From: Bdellovibrionales bacterium
Lineage (GTDB): Bacteria; Bdellovibrionota; Bdellovibrionia; Bdellovibrionales; UBA1609
Length of the DNA: 37,649 nucleotides
Reading direction: 5' to 3'
Assembly (NCBI GenBank): GCA_020435005.1
Contig: JAGRAE010000006.1
Coordinates: 1-37,649 of the forward strand
The notes beneath the pieces were generated by a model. The model was not told the DNA's origin. It made no database searches and saw only the letters and a program-made list of their open reading frames with translations. The position numbers and the translations under genes are program-made. Numbering within the stretch: the first letter of the stretch is position 1; the number at the start of each line of letters is the position of its first letter. Positions 25,083-34,600 of the stretch are shown here, in pieces.

Positions 25083-27370
25083 TTGTCACCCCGCAATTTG
25101 GGTTTGCGAATGGTTACCACTAAATCATCAATAGGTGTCTCTTTTTCTGCAGATAAATAATTTGTATTTTGGGGAACTTCAGGCAAGTCAATATCTTCAT
25201 CATTTAAGGGAAGCTTATCCGCTAAAGTCGCTAATGTTTCTGAGGCATAAGGTTCAACAACTATTTTTGTTTTTGAAAGATCTGAGGCTTTAGGTGGTTT
25301 AACCATTACAAAATCATCCTCATCTTGGTCTTCTTCTCGAGTTACCACTTGAGTCTCATCTTGGTCATGGTCTAAATCTATTTCCTCTTCGCCCTTGGTT
25401 AATTGAGCAGGAATATCTTGATCCTGTCTCTTAATTTGAAACAAGTCTTCTTCATCAGTTTCAAAACCGATAAAACTATCTTGGTTCATTTCATCTTGCT
25501 CTTTATGATTAAATTCAGAAATGACATCAAGATCTGTGGACTTTAGTGATTCTTGGTCTAACACTTCTGTTAGTTCATCCTTAGAAATATCTACTAGTTG
25601 TGTGTCTTGAGTGTTTTTAGAATCCAAATATTCTTGGATTTCATGCTCAGTGGCCGTAGGCAAAAACATTTCAATACATACACCTCCATCTGAGTTATCT
25701 GTAACTAATAGATTACCTTCTAAACGCTTCGTTAATATATTAGCAATTGATAGTGACATGATATCTTCAACACCATCAATTTCAGTTTTAAAGGGTTCAA
25801 TTAAATTTTTAACTTTATCAGCTGACAGATTCTCACTGTTTGAAACAATTTTTAAAGTAAGTTCATTATGGTTGTCAGTTGATGTAAAGTACAAATCTCT
25901 TTGAATTTGCTCTGAGAAATTATTAACCAAAAACTGGATAATTAAAGACAGCGCTTTTTCTAAATGGATTTGTTGGCTTTGAATATATTTCTTTGATTTT
26001 AAGTTTTTATGAATACGTATGCCTTTTTCATTAAAAGTATTAACACTCTCTCTCAATAAATCTGAGATTACATCTTCAAATAATATTGGCTTAAATATTA
26101 CATCTCCTACTTTCACAGCGGAATGTAAATCATCCAAAATACTTCGAGCCTTGCGAGTCTCTGCCTGTGCTTTATCTATACAATTATTGACAGCTTGTTG
26201 ATCTATACCCGCTTTAGCCATTTGCAAGTGCCCCAATAAAGCACTTAAGGGTTTAGCCAATACTTTTGTAAGGTTTAGGCTAAAGTTTTTATACATTTCA
26301 TACTTTTCAGTTTCATTTACTATTTTGAAAGGAACGTCCTTCTTGGTAGAATCAACTTGTTCAATTACATGATGAGACTCTTCTATTTCTTCCAATTTAT
26401 TTTGTAAAGTTTCAAAAATAGGTACCATTTGTAAAACTTCTTTCATATGCTCTTCAGGTGGAGTCAACGGTTCACCACGTATTAGTTGATTTAAAGAATT
26501 TCTAATAAAAGCCAATGATTTTTCAAGAGGAAATAAAGTAATAGTTGTGAATAAAAACATGGCTACAACCAATATAAAACCAGCCATTAATAACTCTGTC
26601 CAATTTATGTAAGCCCAGTAGTTACCAAATTTTATTTTGTGAACCACTCCCACCGTTAAATTGGTATTTTCCACAGTTTCAAAACTCATAATTAACTTAT
26701 AGCTGTTTTCGATCGTTTTTGTGTCGACTCCAGATATATGTTTACTACTCAATGCTAATTGACTTATTGGATGAGTATCAACGTTAGCCCCTAGATACTT
26801 TTTTTCTGGGTGAACTATAGCATTTACCTTATTGGCTAGAACAAAAACATTATGATCTTCAGTTTGTTTTGCATCTAATAATGAGGCCAGATCATTTAAC
26901 TTGAGAAAACCTGTTAAAATAAAACCTTTAGACTTCAAAAGAACCAGTAAATAACTTTTTGCTTTAGCTACTTTTATACTTTGAAAAGCTAATGAATCAT
27001 TTGTTTCAATTCTAGCAAAGGGTAGGTTTGATAATTCACTACTTAAGCTTTTTTCTTTGATATTTGAACTTCGACTTTGGAAGTTATCGACTATGTACTT
27101 TCCTTCTTGAAATTTTAGCTTAGCAATGGCTAAAAATGGACCCATTTCAAGAGGTCCAGAGTTTATATTTGCATGTATAAGGGCTTTTTTTATTTCATCG
27201 GTATAAAAGCCTAAACTTTGGCTGATAGCTGTGGCTTCACTTAATGTTAAATCTTCAAGTTGCTTTCCCTCCTTTTGACTGACTCCTTGAGTTAATAGCC
27301 AAAAGGACACAAGGCAGGCCAAGATTACTGTTGATACAATCGGGAATAACAGGCGGTATCTAAAATTCAC
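25079..27370 (-). CDS. Membrane sensor kinase-like protein lacking the phospho-acceptor histidine
   Basis: 763 residues from a GTG with GGAAGG upstream. Transmembrane helices at about 7-27 and 257-281 enclose a periplasmic region of about 230 residues with a Cache-like pattern. Residues 283-340 form a HAMP-like or coiled connector. Residues 361-420 resemble the histidine-kinase dimerisation helix, but the phospho-acceptor position is Lys369 (LTKVLAKPL instead of xSHELRTPL). The following region (about 425-575) resembles the HATPase_c fold (IIQFLVNNFSEQ as N-box; SLSIANILTKRLEG; CIEMFLP) but lacks the DxGxG box (NSENLS at 511-516). A highly acidic tail (about 580-763) follows. It is therefore probably a pseudokinase relaying envelope signals by conformation or partner binding, most likely to the GGDEF protein encoded next. 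Confidence 0.85.
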   Translation of the reverse strand: MNFRYRLLFPIVSTVILACLVSFWLLTQGVSQKEGKQLEDLTLSEATAISQSLGFYTDEIKKALIHANINSGPLEMGPFLAIAKLKFQEGKYIVDNFQSRSSNIKEKSLSSELSNLPFARIETNDSLAFQSIKVAKAKSYLLVLLKSKGFILTGFLKLNDLASLLDAKQTEDHNVFVLANKVNAIVHPEKKYLGANVDTHPISQLALSSKHISGVDTKTIENSYKLIMSFETVENTNLTVGVVHKIKFGNYWAYINWTELLMAGFILVVAMFLFTTITLFPLEKSLAFIRNSLNQLIRGEPLTPPEEHMKEVLQMVPIFETLQNKLEEIEESHHVIEQVDSTKKDVPFKIVNETEKYEMYKNFSLNLTKVLAKPLSALLGHLQMAKAGIDQQAVNNCIDKAQAETRKARSILDDLHSAVKVGDVIFKPILFEDVISDLLRESVNTFNEKGIRIHKNLKSKKYIQSQQIHLEKALSLIIQFLVNNFSEQIQRDLYFTSTDNHNELTLKIVSNSENLSADKVKNLIEPFKTEIDGVEDIMSLSIANILTKRLEGNLLVTDNSDGGVCIEMFLPTATEHEIQEYLDSKNTQDTQLVDISKDELTEVLDQESLKSTDLDVISEFNHKEQDEMNQDSFIGFETDEEDLFQIKRQDQDIPAQLTKGEEEIDLDHDQDETQVVTREEDQDEDDFVMVKPPKASDLSKTKIVVEPYASETLATLADKLPLNDEDIDLPEVPQNTNYLSAEKETPIDDLVVTIRKPKLRGDN

Positions 27371-27415
27371 AATTAAAACCTTCCATGGAAAGATAAATAT
27401 TAAACTCCCGAACTC

Positions 27416-27445
27416 ATTATAGTTTTATTCGACTAACCGGATCAA
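27416..27445 (-). promoter_or_regulatory. Candidate sigma70 promoter for the pseudokinase-alr-mla operon
   Basis: On the minus strand TTGATC (27440-27445) and a perfect TATAAT (27416-27421) are spaced by 18 bp, about 46 bp before the GTG start at 27368-27370. No other promoter-like gap occurs before the last mla gene, so all six genes could be transcribed from here. Confidence 0.45.
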
Positions 27446-27491
27446 GAATGGATTTCTATTTTATGCTGAAAAAGCTGATAGCTTGCCGCAT

Positions 27492-27497
27492 TATAAT
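27492..27497 (+). promoter_or_regulatory. Candidate -10 box for nadB
   Basis: A perfect plus-strand TATAAT about 59 bp before the nadB start. No good -35 hexamer at 16-18 bp spacing; the best upstream match, CTGAAA at 27466-27471, is 20 bp away. Confidence 0.25.
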
Positions 27498-27555
27498 CCT
27501 TAAGATTTAACATAAAATGTTCACTAACAGTCACTTCAACGAGTAAAAACCTTTT

Positions 27556-29145
27556 ATGCCATCTAAAACGCAAAATTGCATTATTGTTATTGGTTCGGGA
27601 ATCGCTGGTTTGTACTATTCTCTTAGAACCGCTGATAAACATCCTGTTATCCTCATCTCAAAAACTCAATTAACTAAGGGAAATTCATTAATGGCTCAAG
27701 GGGGAATAGCTGCGGCCATAGCTGAAGAAGATAGTTTCGAACGACATATAGAAGATACCTTATCTGCCGGTGCTGGTTTGTGCCATGAGGATGTAGTTAA
27801 CCAAGTTGTCCATATGGGCCCAATGCTTATCCAGGAACTAGAAAACCTCGGCGTACATTTTACTCAAAACCAAAATCAAAGGTCACTGCATAAAGAAGGC
27901 GGACATAGCACTCGACGTATATTGCATGTTGATGACATGACCGGAGCTGCTATTCATAAGAGTTTACTAAATCGAGTCATTGAACACCCAAACATAGAAG
28001 TTCTTGAAAACCATATAGCCATTGATTTAATTACTAAAACTCAAGTCACAAAAAAACCTGTTACACAAAACCAATGCTTAGGTGTTTATGTTTTAGACAT
28101 TTATGCTTCACAAGTAAAAACATTGAAATCCAATCAAGTAGTTCTAGCCACTGGTGGAGCTGGTAAAACATATTTATATACTTCAAATTGGAGTGGTGCG
28201 ACAGGTGATGGCATTGCCATGGCCTGGAGAGCTGGGTGTCGCATAGCGAATTTAGAATTCATGCAATTTCACCCTACTTGCCTTTACCATGCTAATGAAA
28301 GAAATTTTTTAATTTCTGAAGCCATACGGGGTGAAGGAGCTCAACTTATAAATCACAATGGAGATAATTTTACACAAAAGTACCACAAATTGGGCGATCT
28401 AGCTCCCCGAGATATAGTCGCAAGAGCTATTGATGCTGAGCTAAAAAAATCAGGCAAAGAATGTGTCTATTTAAATACCACTCTTTTTTCGCAAGAATTT
28501 TTACTCAAACGATTCCCCAATATCTATAAAAAATGTTTAGAATTAGGTATAAAAATCGACCAAGAACCCATACCTGTTGTTCCGGCTGCCCATTATTTAT
28601 GTGGTGGAATTTTAGCTGATTCCCATGGACAAACAGACTTAAAGGGGCTTTTTGCCCTCGGCGAAACTGCATTTACAGGTTTACATGGAGCCAATCGCTT
28701 AGCTTCAAATTCTTTACTTGAATGTTTAGCCTATTCTTACAATGCCTCACAAAAAGAAGTAGATGTTTCTACTACAACTAATTTTGACTTACCTGCATTT
28801 CCTCAAAATAAACATAAAAATGAAGACGAGCTATCTGTTATTAATCATCTTTGGGATGAAGTTCGACGAATAATGTGGAATTATGTCGGAATTGTAAGAA
28901 CTGATAAACGATTACATCGGGCAAAGTCGCGTTTAAAAAATATAATTGACGAAGCCAAAGAGTATTATCAAAATTTTCATATTCATCCAGATATTATTGA
29001 ATTAAGAAATATTACGACGGTAGCTGATTTAACTGTTGATTGCGCTCTGAGGCGCAAAGAGTCCAGAGGCATTCATTTCAATTTAGATTATCCCAACAAA
29101 CTAAATCAAGCCGAGGATACAATTTTATATTTAAACAAAACCTAA
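27556..29145 (+). CDS. nadB: L-aspartate oxidase NadB
   Basis: 529 residues, near the usual 520-540. It is an FAD flavoprotein that oxidises L-aspartate to iminoaspartate, the first step of NAD synthesis with NadA. Seen motifs: dinucleotide-binding GSGIAG (13-18), MAQGGIAAAI, GGHSTRRILHVDDMTG, EFMQFHPT, RGEGAQLI, RDIVARAID, PVVPAAHYLCGGI and GANRLASNSLLECL, all typical of the succinate dehydrogenase/aspartate oxidase family; the C-terminal helical domain (RRIMWNYVGIVR) is specific for NadB. No signal peptide, so cytoplasmic and not a fumarate reductase. It has only a weak ribosome site. The stop overlaps the convergent outer-membrane-like gene by 4 bp. nadA and nadC are not in the window. Confidence 0.95.
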   Translation: MPSKTQNCIIVIGSGIAGLYYSLRTADKHPVILISKTQLTKGNSLMAQGGIAAAIAEEDSFERHIEDTLSAGAGLCHEDVVNQVVHMGPMLIQELENLGVHFTQNQNQRSLHKEGGHSTRRILHVDDMTGAAIHKSLLNRVIEHPNIEVLENHIAIDLITKTQVTKKPVTQNQCLGVYVLDIYASQVKTLKSNQVVLATGGAGKTYLYTSNWSGATGDGIAMAWRAGCRIANLEFMQFHPTCLYHANERNFLISEAIRGEGAQLINHNGDNFTQKYHKLGDLAPRDIVARAIDAELKKSGKECVYLNTTLFSQEFLLKRFPNIYKKCLELGIKIDQEPIPVVPAAHYLCGGILADSHGQTDLKGLFALGETAFTGLHGANRLASNSLLECLAYSYNASQKEVDVSTTTNFDLPAFPQNKHKNEDELSVINHLWDEVRRIMWNYVGIVRTDKRLHRAKSRLKNIIDEAKEYYQNFHIHPDIIELRNITTVADLTVDCALRRKESRGIHFNLDYPNKLNQAEDTILYLNKT

Positions 29146-29660
29146 CTTCCTCCTGATTCACCAAAACGGAAAGTAAAACCGCCTCCAATAAATAAAGATG
29201 TCCCAGGGTTTATATTAAACTTCATATCTAAACGAAACCAAAGATCTCTCGATATAATACTTAAGACTCCACCACCAACGTGTCCCCCCCCAAACGACTT
29301 AGCCTCTTGAGTTAAGGTTTCATAATTAGTCACATCTCCGCCAATGTAGACTATACCCACTAATTCTTCTATTGCCATATCCATACGCGCACTTACGCTG
29401 AGTTGCTTCCACTTTACACCCTCTCCATTTCCAGCATTTGCAGTAAATTCGATGGTTCCAGCACCACCTATGCCAAAGCCCATTCTCAAACCCCATTGAG
29501 GTTGGATTTCTGAAGCACCTGGAACTTGGTTGGGCAAGACGTTTCCTATCTGAGCTCCAAACTCATAGCTGGCGTTGTAGGGGTCATTTTCATTGTTTTG
29601 AGCCCATAAAACTTGAGTAAAACAAAAAATATATAAAAAAATAACTAAAAAGCTTTTCAT
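29142..29660 (-). CDS. Secreted beta-strand-rich protein, probably outer membrane
   Basis: 172 residues beginning with MKSFLVIFLYIFCFTQVLWAQ, a clear signal peptide cut after WA or WAQ. The ATG at 29658-29660 was preferred because it starts at the signal peptide; an ATG four codons upstream is an alternative and neither has a good ribosome site. The mature part is Gly-rich with alternating hydrophobic strands (FGAQIGNVLPN, GLRMGFGIGGAGTIEFTAN, FRLDMKFNINPGTSLFIGGGFTFRFGESGGS), suggesting a small barrel. The last strand ends FTFRFG followed by five residues, so it lacks the usual C-terminal Phe; barrel identity is an inference. It is convergent with nadB and divergent from the lipase gene. Confidence 0.75.
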   Translation of the reverse strand: MKSFLVIFLYIFCFTQVLWAQNNENDPYNASYEFGAQIGNVLPNQVPGASEIQPQWGLRMGFGIGGAGTIEFTANAGNGEGVKWKQLSVSARMDMAIEELVGIVYIGGDVTNYETLTQEAKSFGGGHVGGGVLSIISRDLWFRLDMKFNINPGTSLFIGGGFTFRFGESGGS

Positions 29661-29722
29661 TCCAACAATCATTACATTATGTTAGATTGATTCGGTCAAC
29701 GAATTCGAGGTATATTTTAACA

Positions 29723-30589
29723 GTGAGTGAACAATACGAGTCTACATTTCATGGTTATCAACATGCAGAAATCTTCTACAACATGTGGAGAATCCCAAAT
29801 CCAGTGGCAACAATCCTTATTACACATGGCTTGGCTGAACATTCTGAATGTTACAAAGAACTCGCTGAAGATCTAAATAAATTAAATTACAATGTTATTG
29901 CCTATGATCTAAGAGGACACGGTCGAACGGAAGGTGCACGAGGGGTTATTGAAGATTTTGATATCTTTTCTCAAGATTTGTTACTTTTTATTGAGCATTG
30001 TCAAAAAAATTATCAAAACGACAAGCCATTCTTTCTTTTTGGACATTCCTTAGGCGGCTTGATTACGGCAAAAACAATTCTCCAATATAGCATAACAGAT
30101 ATAAATGCTGTTGTTTTTAGTGCACCCTGTTTTGGTTTAAAAGTGGATGTTCCGGCATGGAAAGAAAAATTAGCTAAGCTGACTTCACAATGGTTACCCA
30201 ATATGACTTTGTGGAATGAGTTAAGATATGAAGATCTTGTAAGAGACCCAGCGAAGATCAAAAGCTATGAATCAGATCCATTAAGACATGATAAAATATC
30301 TCCTCGTTTATTTTTAGGAATGCTAAACGCCATTGAATTTATTAAAAATAATGAGACGGACTTCGATCTTCCACTACTAATGCAGGTGGCTGGCAATGAT
30401 AGAATCTGCAACTCATCAACAGGCATTAGATTTTATGAAAATTGCAGTAGTACATTTAAAAAATTGCAGATTTACGATGAAAGTCTTCATGAAATATATA
30501 ATGATTTAGATCGTCAAATTGCCATTCGTGATTTACAAAGTTTTTTACTAAAGTTTATAAAGCCTAGTGAAAAGGAGAAAACTCCGTGA
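29723..30589 (+). CDS. Alpha/beta hydrolase, monoacylglycerol lipase-like
   Basis: 288 residues from a GTG; the longest frame begins with a TTG 12 codons earlier without a ribosome site, while GAGGT lies 11 nt before this GTG. The hydrolase fold shows ITHGLAEHSECY (oxyanion region), YDLRGHGRTEG, the nucleophile elbow FGHSLGG (Ser109), an acid in AGNDRIC and a catalytic His in ESLHEIYND, all in the right order. The HGxxEH, RGHGxS/T and cap-domain features match lysophospholipase/monoacylglycerol lipase (Hydrolase_4). No signal peptide, so cytoplasmic. It ends by overlapping the next gene's GTG (GTGA). Confidence 0.88.
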   Translation: MSEQYESTFHGYQHAEIFYNMWRIPNPVATILITHGLAEHSECYKELAEDLNKLNYNVIAYDLRGHGRTEGARGVIEDFDIFSQDLLLFIEHCQKNYQNDKPFFLFGHSLGGLITAKTILQYSITDINAVVFSAPCFGLKVDVPAWKEKLAKLTSQWLPNMTLWNELRYEDLVRDPAKIKSYESDPLRHDKISPRLFLGMLNAIEFIKNNETDFDLPLLMQVAGNDRICNSSTGIRFYENCSSTFKKLQIYDESLHEIYNDLDRQIAIRDLQSFLLKFIKPSEKEKTP

Positions 30590-31188
30590 AGAAATTGTTT
30601 CTTATAGTTTCACTTTTATATATTTCTATTTTTAATTTACGCTGTAGTTCTCAGCCAGTGAATGCAGATTTAGAGCAAGTTTTTAAAAAAATACCAGATG
30701 ACGAATATAAAAAGATTATGAATCAATATACACTAAACGATAAAAAGTATAGTGGATTCTATAATGAGTACGACGTATCTATAACCATGATTGGCACTGT
30801 TGTCACAGAAGCCCTACTACAACGAGAAGGTTATTTTTTGCAATGGAGCAGCGGCAAAGCCCAAAGTGAAAGAGAAAAAGCTCTTCAAAAATTATCTTCT
30901 ACCTCAGAATTTTTTATAAGTATGTTTACACCAACGGTGGCCCATAATGACCTTAATAAGGGCAACTCCATGTGGAAAGTGGTTTTAGAGGTAAATGGTC
31001 AAAGATATGAAGCAGAGATCAGTAAGTTCGATAAAAATCTTGTACAAACACAAAATCTTTTCCCGCATTATACAAGATTTAGCAAGGGATACGTAGCTCG
31101 ATTTAATGTTCCAATGACTAGTATTGAATCAGGAAAGTGCGTTATTATTTTAACTAGCTCTTTGGGCTCATCAACATTTAGATTTTAA
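30586..31188 (+). CDS. Exported protein, possible lipoprotein, of unknown function
   Basis: 200 residues from a GTG that overlaps the lipase stop by 4 nt, with AAGGAG 8-9 nt upstream. The N-terminus is hydrophobic (LIVSLLYISIFNL) and followed by RCSSQ. Cys20 could be lipidated, but Arg at -1 is not a standard lipobox, so a plain signal peptide or anchor is equally possible. The mature region contains WKVVLEVNGQRYEAEISKFD and a C-terminal GKCVIILTSSLGSSTFRF that look like beta strands. No recognised domain. Coupled to the lipase gene and possibly related to its function. The 3' end overlaps the MerC-like gene by 4 bp. Confidence 0.8.
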   Translation: MKKLFLIVSLLYISIFNLRCSSQPVNADLEQVFKKIPDDEYKKIMNQYTLNDKKYSGFYNEYDVSITMIGTVVTEALLQREGYFLQWSSGKAQSEREKALQKLSSTSEFFISMFTPTVAHNDLNKGNSMWKVVLEVNGQRYEAEISKFDKNLVQTQNLFPHYTRFSKGYVARFNVPMTSIESGKCVIILTSSLGSSTFRF

Positions 31189-31676
31189 AGACAGCAACTC
31201 GCCTTCTTCAAATTTAAGAAGTGACCTCTAATAAGTAAAAGACTACCAATAACAGCAACAATAGTTGATAACTGTAGATTAAATTGAGATGAACTCGCCA
31301 TTAAGGATGTATTATTTATTTGATGTTCATGTTGAGCGTGATGGTTATGCATAATACTATGATTTATCTCTGAGTGATTCATTTGTGAGTGATCTAATAA
31401 AATAAAATGACCTATTCCCACCAATAAGATACCAGAAACTAACCATTTTATAGGAGCCATTGAATGATGTTGTCTATATTTGTAAATAAACGCCAATAGA
31501 GCAAAAGCTATCATAAGTATGTAAAAGCCAAAATGAATCACAGGATTATGTACCATCCACGTAAGACCAATTGTTGGTAAAAAACTTAATATAAGAGGCA
31601 AAAAAATACAGTGGAAAATACATAATAAAGAGATAGTAATCCCAGAAAAATCAAAAGAATTATTATTAATTTTCAT
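31185..31676 (-). CDS. MerC-like integral membrane protein with His-rich loop
   Basis: 163 residues with four or so transmembrane helices (about 12-33, 45-64, 76-92, 135-151). The first helix holds LLCIFHCIFLP, the Cys-x-x-His-Cys pattern of the MerC family of mercury/metal membrane transporters. The third and fourth helices are joined by a His-rich stretch (residues about 95-118, for example MHNHHAQHEHQ), and the C-terminus ends with KKASCCL, so metal binding is likely. The specific metal is not known; there are no mer genes here. It overlaps addA (ATGA) and is thus the last gene of the addBA unit. Confidence 0.82.
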   Translation of the reverse strand: MKINNNSFDFSGITISLLCIFHCIFLPLILSFLPTIGLTWMVHNPVIHFGFYILMIAFALLAFIYKYRQHHSMAPIKWLVSGILLVGIGHFILLDHSQMNHSEINHSIMHNHHAQHEHQINNTSLMASSSQFNLQLSTIVAVIGSLLLIRGHFLNLKKASCCL

Positions 31677-34600
31677 TTTTGAAAGTACCTTTCATTCAAT
31701 TCAGATAAACTAAAAGCGTCTACTATAATTACTTTTTCCTCAATTGGAAAAATGACCGCTTTTTTAATATATCTACAGCCCAATTCGTACAAAGGAAAAC
31801 AATAAATGTCTAATTGCTTCATAGCTTTTTCGGTGTACTTGCTTGAACCTGACTTATAGTCAATTAACCAAGTTGTATCATTAATAGTGCCCCAAAGATC
31901 AATTTGCCCCTCAAATATAGAATTATTTTTTACCCATTGAAACCCCCACTCAACAAATCCTTCTTGCAACAAATTTAACATTGGAGGTTGATCAATTGCT
32001 TTAACCCAATTGTAAGCTTTGAGTATTTTTTCACTATCTGTTTCAGTAAAGTGAGTTAAAATGTAATCTTCGGCTTGCCAATTTTTAATATATCGTGCTT
32101 TTTCAAGCAAGTTGTGTATATCTGAACCTAACTGGGCAGTTTTTGCACCCTCATACATTGCTGAATTTTCTGTTAATTTAAATTTGTCAGAACCAGCATT
32201 AGCGTGAAGTCCATCCAAAAACCGAGTAACAGAGATTTTTTGAAGTCTTTTACTCATAGACTTTTCAATTTTTAATGGCGAAACTTCCTCCACTTGGCTC
32301 TCAGCAAACTGCCACTTCTCCAAATCATCAGAAATATCATCATTTGTATAAGAATAAACGTAACCTTTTTTCTGGTGGGTTCCTAATTGCAGAGGAAATC
32401 GACATCGTCCTAGCCAAGAATTTTCATCATATTTGCCTTCCCATGAAATGTATATATTTTTAACAGCCCGAGTAACAGCTACATAAAACAATCGATCAGA
32501 TTCTCTTAACTCTTGTTCTATAATACTTTCTATGCACATGTGATCTAAAACAGTCTTTTCCTTTTTACCGGCTTCTTGTGTTGGTACAGCAAATGACCAA
32601 AAATTATGGTTTTCATCTAAATGAATTTTATTATTCTCTTGAGCTCCATTGCTCAATTGTGGCTTTTTACCAGCTTCAATTATAAAAACATATTCAAATT
32701 GCAAACCTTTCGAAGCATGAATGGTCATCAAATTTATACAATTTGGTTCTAATGCTGCAACAGCATCGGCTTCTTCCGCTCCTTCACTCTCACTCAGATC
32801 AAGTTGAGTTTGATTTAAAAAATTGAAAATATTAAATCCTGGTTTTTTCTCTTGTTCATGCCATTGTGTAAACAACTTCCAAATATTTGATTCTCTTCTT
32901 CCAGATGCATCATGATAGTGTGAGTAAGTAATCACTCCCCAATCTTTTAGACAAATTTCTGTTGTAGTATAAACCCCCCATTTTTCACTTTTTTCAAGTA
33001 GCTCTTCCAAAATTTCAACTACAGAAGCTTTTATGTATTTTAAATGTTGCCACAATGAACAACTCCAATGTTTCCACTCTACAGTCCATTCAATAATTTT
33101 AGAGTCTTCAATAGCTAACCAGGGTGAACGCAACAAACCAACAAGATTTTCATTATCGCTTGTATTTACTAAAAAACGCACAAGAGATAATACGTCCAAA
33201 ATCTCTCTACGCTGAAAAAAGCCACCAGAGGCGTGGACATGTGTTGGAAGACTTAATGAGTTTAAAAAAAATGCCATATCCATTAATGGTTTATTTTTAC
33301 GGGATAACACACATATTTTTTCCGGCGAAATTCCTTGCTGCATTAAACCTAATACTTCTTTGGCCACAAATTTTTTGTCATTACCATTGTAAAACTTTGC
33401 CACCACTCTCTCTTCTTGAGGTTCCCCATAGCGATGACTAAAATCCATTTTCATAAAAGATTGCTCAAAATGACTAAACAAATCATTAATAAAAGACAGA
33501 AGTTCAGAGTAAGATCGGTAGTTTTTTGAAAGTCGCTCTCTCTTATTAATTAACTCTTGCTCTTTTCTGGCGAAAACTTCACTACGCGCACCTCGAAACA
33601 AATAAATACTCTGCTGAGGATCGCCAACGATATAACTCGGGCTCTTGCCTATTAACTTCTTTAATAGTGCTTCTTGCAATGGGCTTGTATCTTGATACTC
33701 ATCTATTAACCAATAATCCCACTCTTGAGCAAATGCTTCACCCAAACTAGACTCTTGGTTTAAGATTAAATGAGATATCAGCTCCAAATCTTGCATTTCT
33801 AATTTTGATAATTTCTTTTTATATTCTAAATATTTGTTTACAAATTTTTTTGCTAAAAGTTCGAATTTATTGAAAAAATTAGCTGCTCCAGCAACCTCAT
33901 CAAGTAGAAGTCCTGACTTTTCTAAATTCTTTTTAACTCTTTCATAACGAGTCTTAAAAGATTCATTAAACTCTTCATCTATATCTTTTGTTTTACTGGG
34001 CCGCCTACCAAAAGCCGACAAATAATCTAGAATATCATTTTCTGGCACCTTCAATAAGTAATCGGCCCACTTGAGCCATTTTTCATTTTGGATATGACTT
34101 ATGATTAATTCAGCCAGGCTTCTAAGTTCTTGCTGTTGTGCTTTCAAGTATTTTTTTACTAATTCTCTCAGATGTTTTTCATCTATAGCTATTGCTTCTG
34201 GGAGTCGACAACTGATTTCATAGTAATTCAAAAGTAATCCCGTTAAATCAGAATATGAGAAGTGCTCCAACCAAAACTCCCATTCTGAGTTAGAATCCAT
34301 CTCCTTAATTATAGTCTTTGCTAATATATTAGCTTCGCGTTTATTAATAATTTGAAAAGAATTATCCCATCCTAATATATGACCATAATTGCGCAAAAAT
34401 AAATTTAAAACTCCATGAATAGTTGAAATATGAATGTTGGCTCCCGAATCGACATACTCTAAAAACCCATCATTTTTCTCATCACAAGCTTTAACAATTA
34501 ATCTTTCTTTTAATTCTTGAGTTGCTTTACGGGTAAAAGTAGTAACAACAAGCCTTGGCCACTTGTCATGTGTTTTTTTATAGTTTGTGGCTATGTCATA

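Noticed and set aside
27442-27642. 66-codon minus-strand frame upstream of and inside nadB
   Set aside because: Overlaps the start of nadB on the opposite strand and has no domain or ribosome site.
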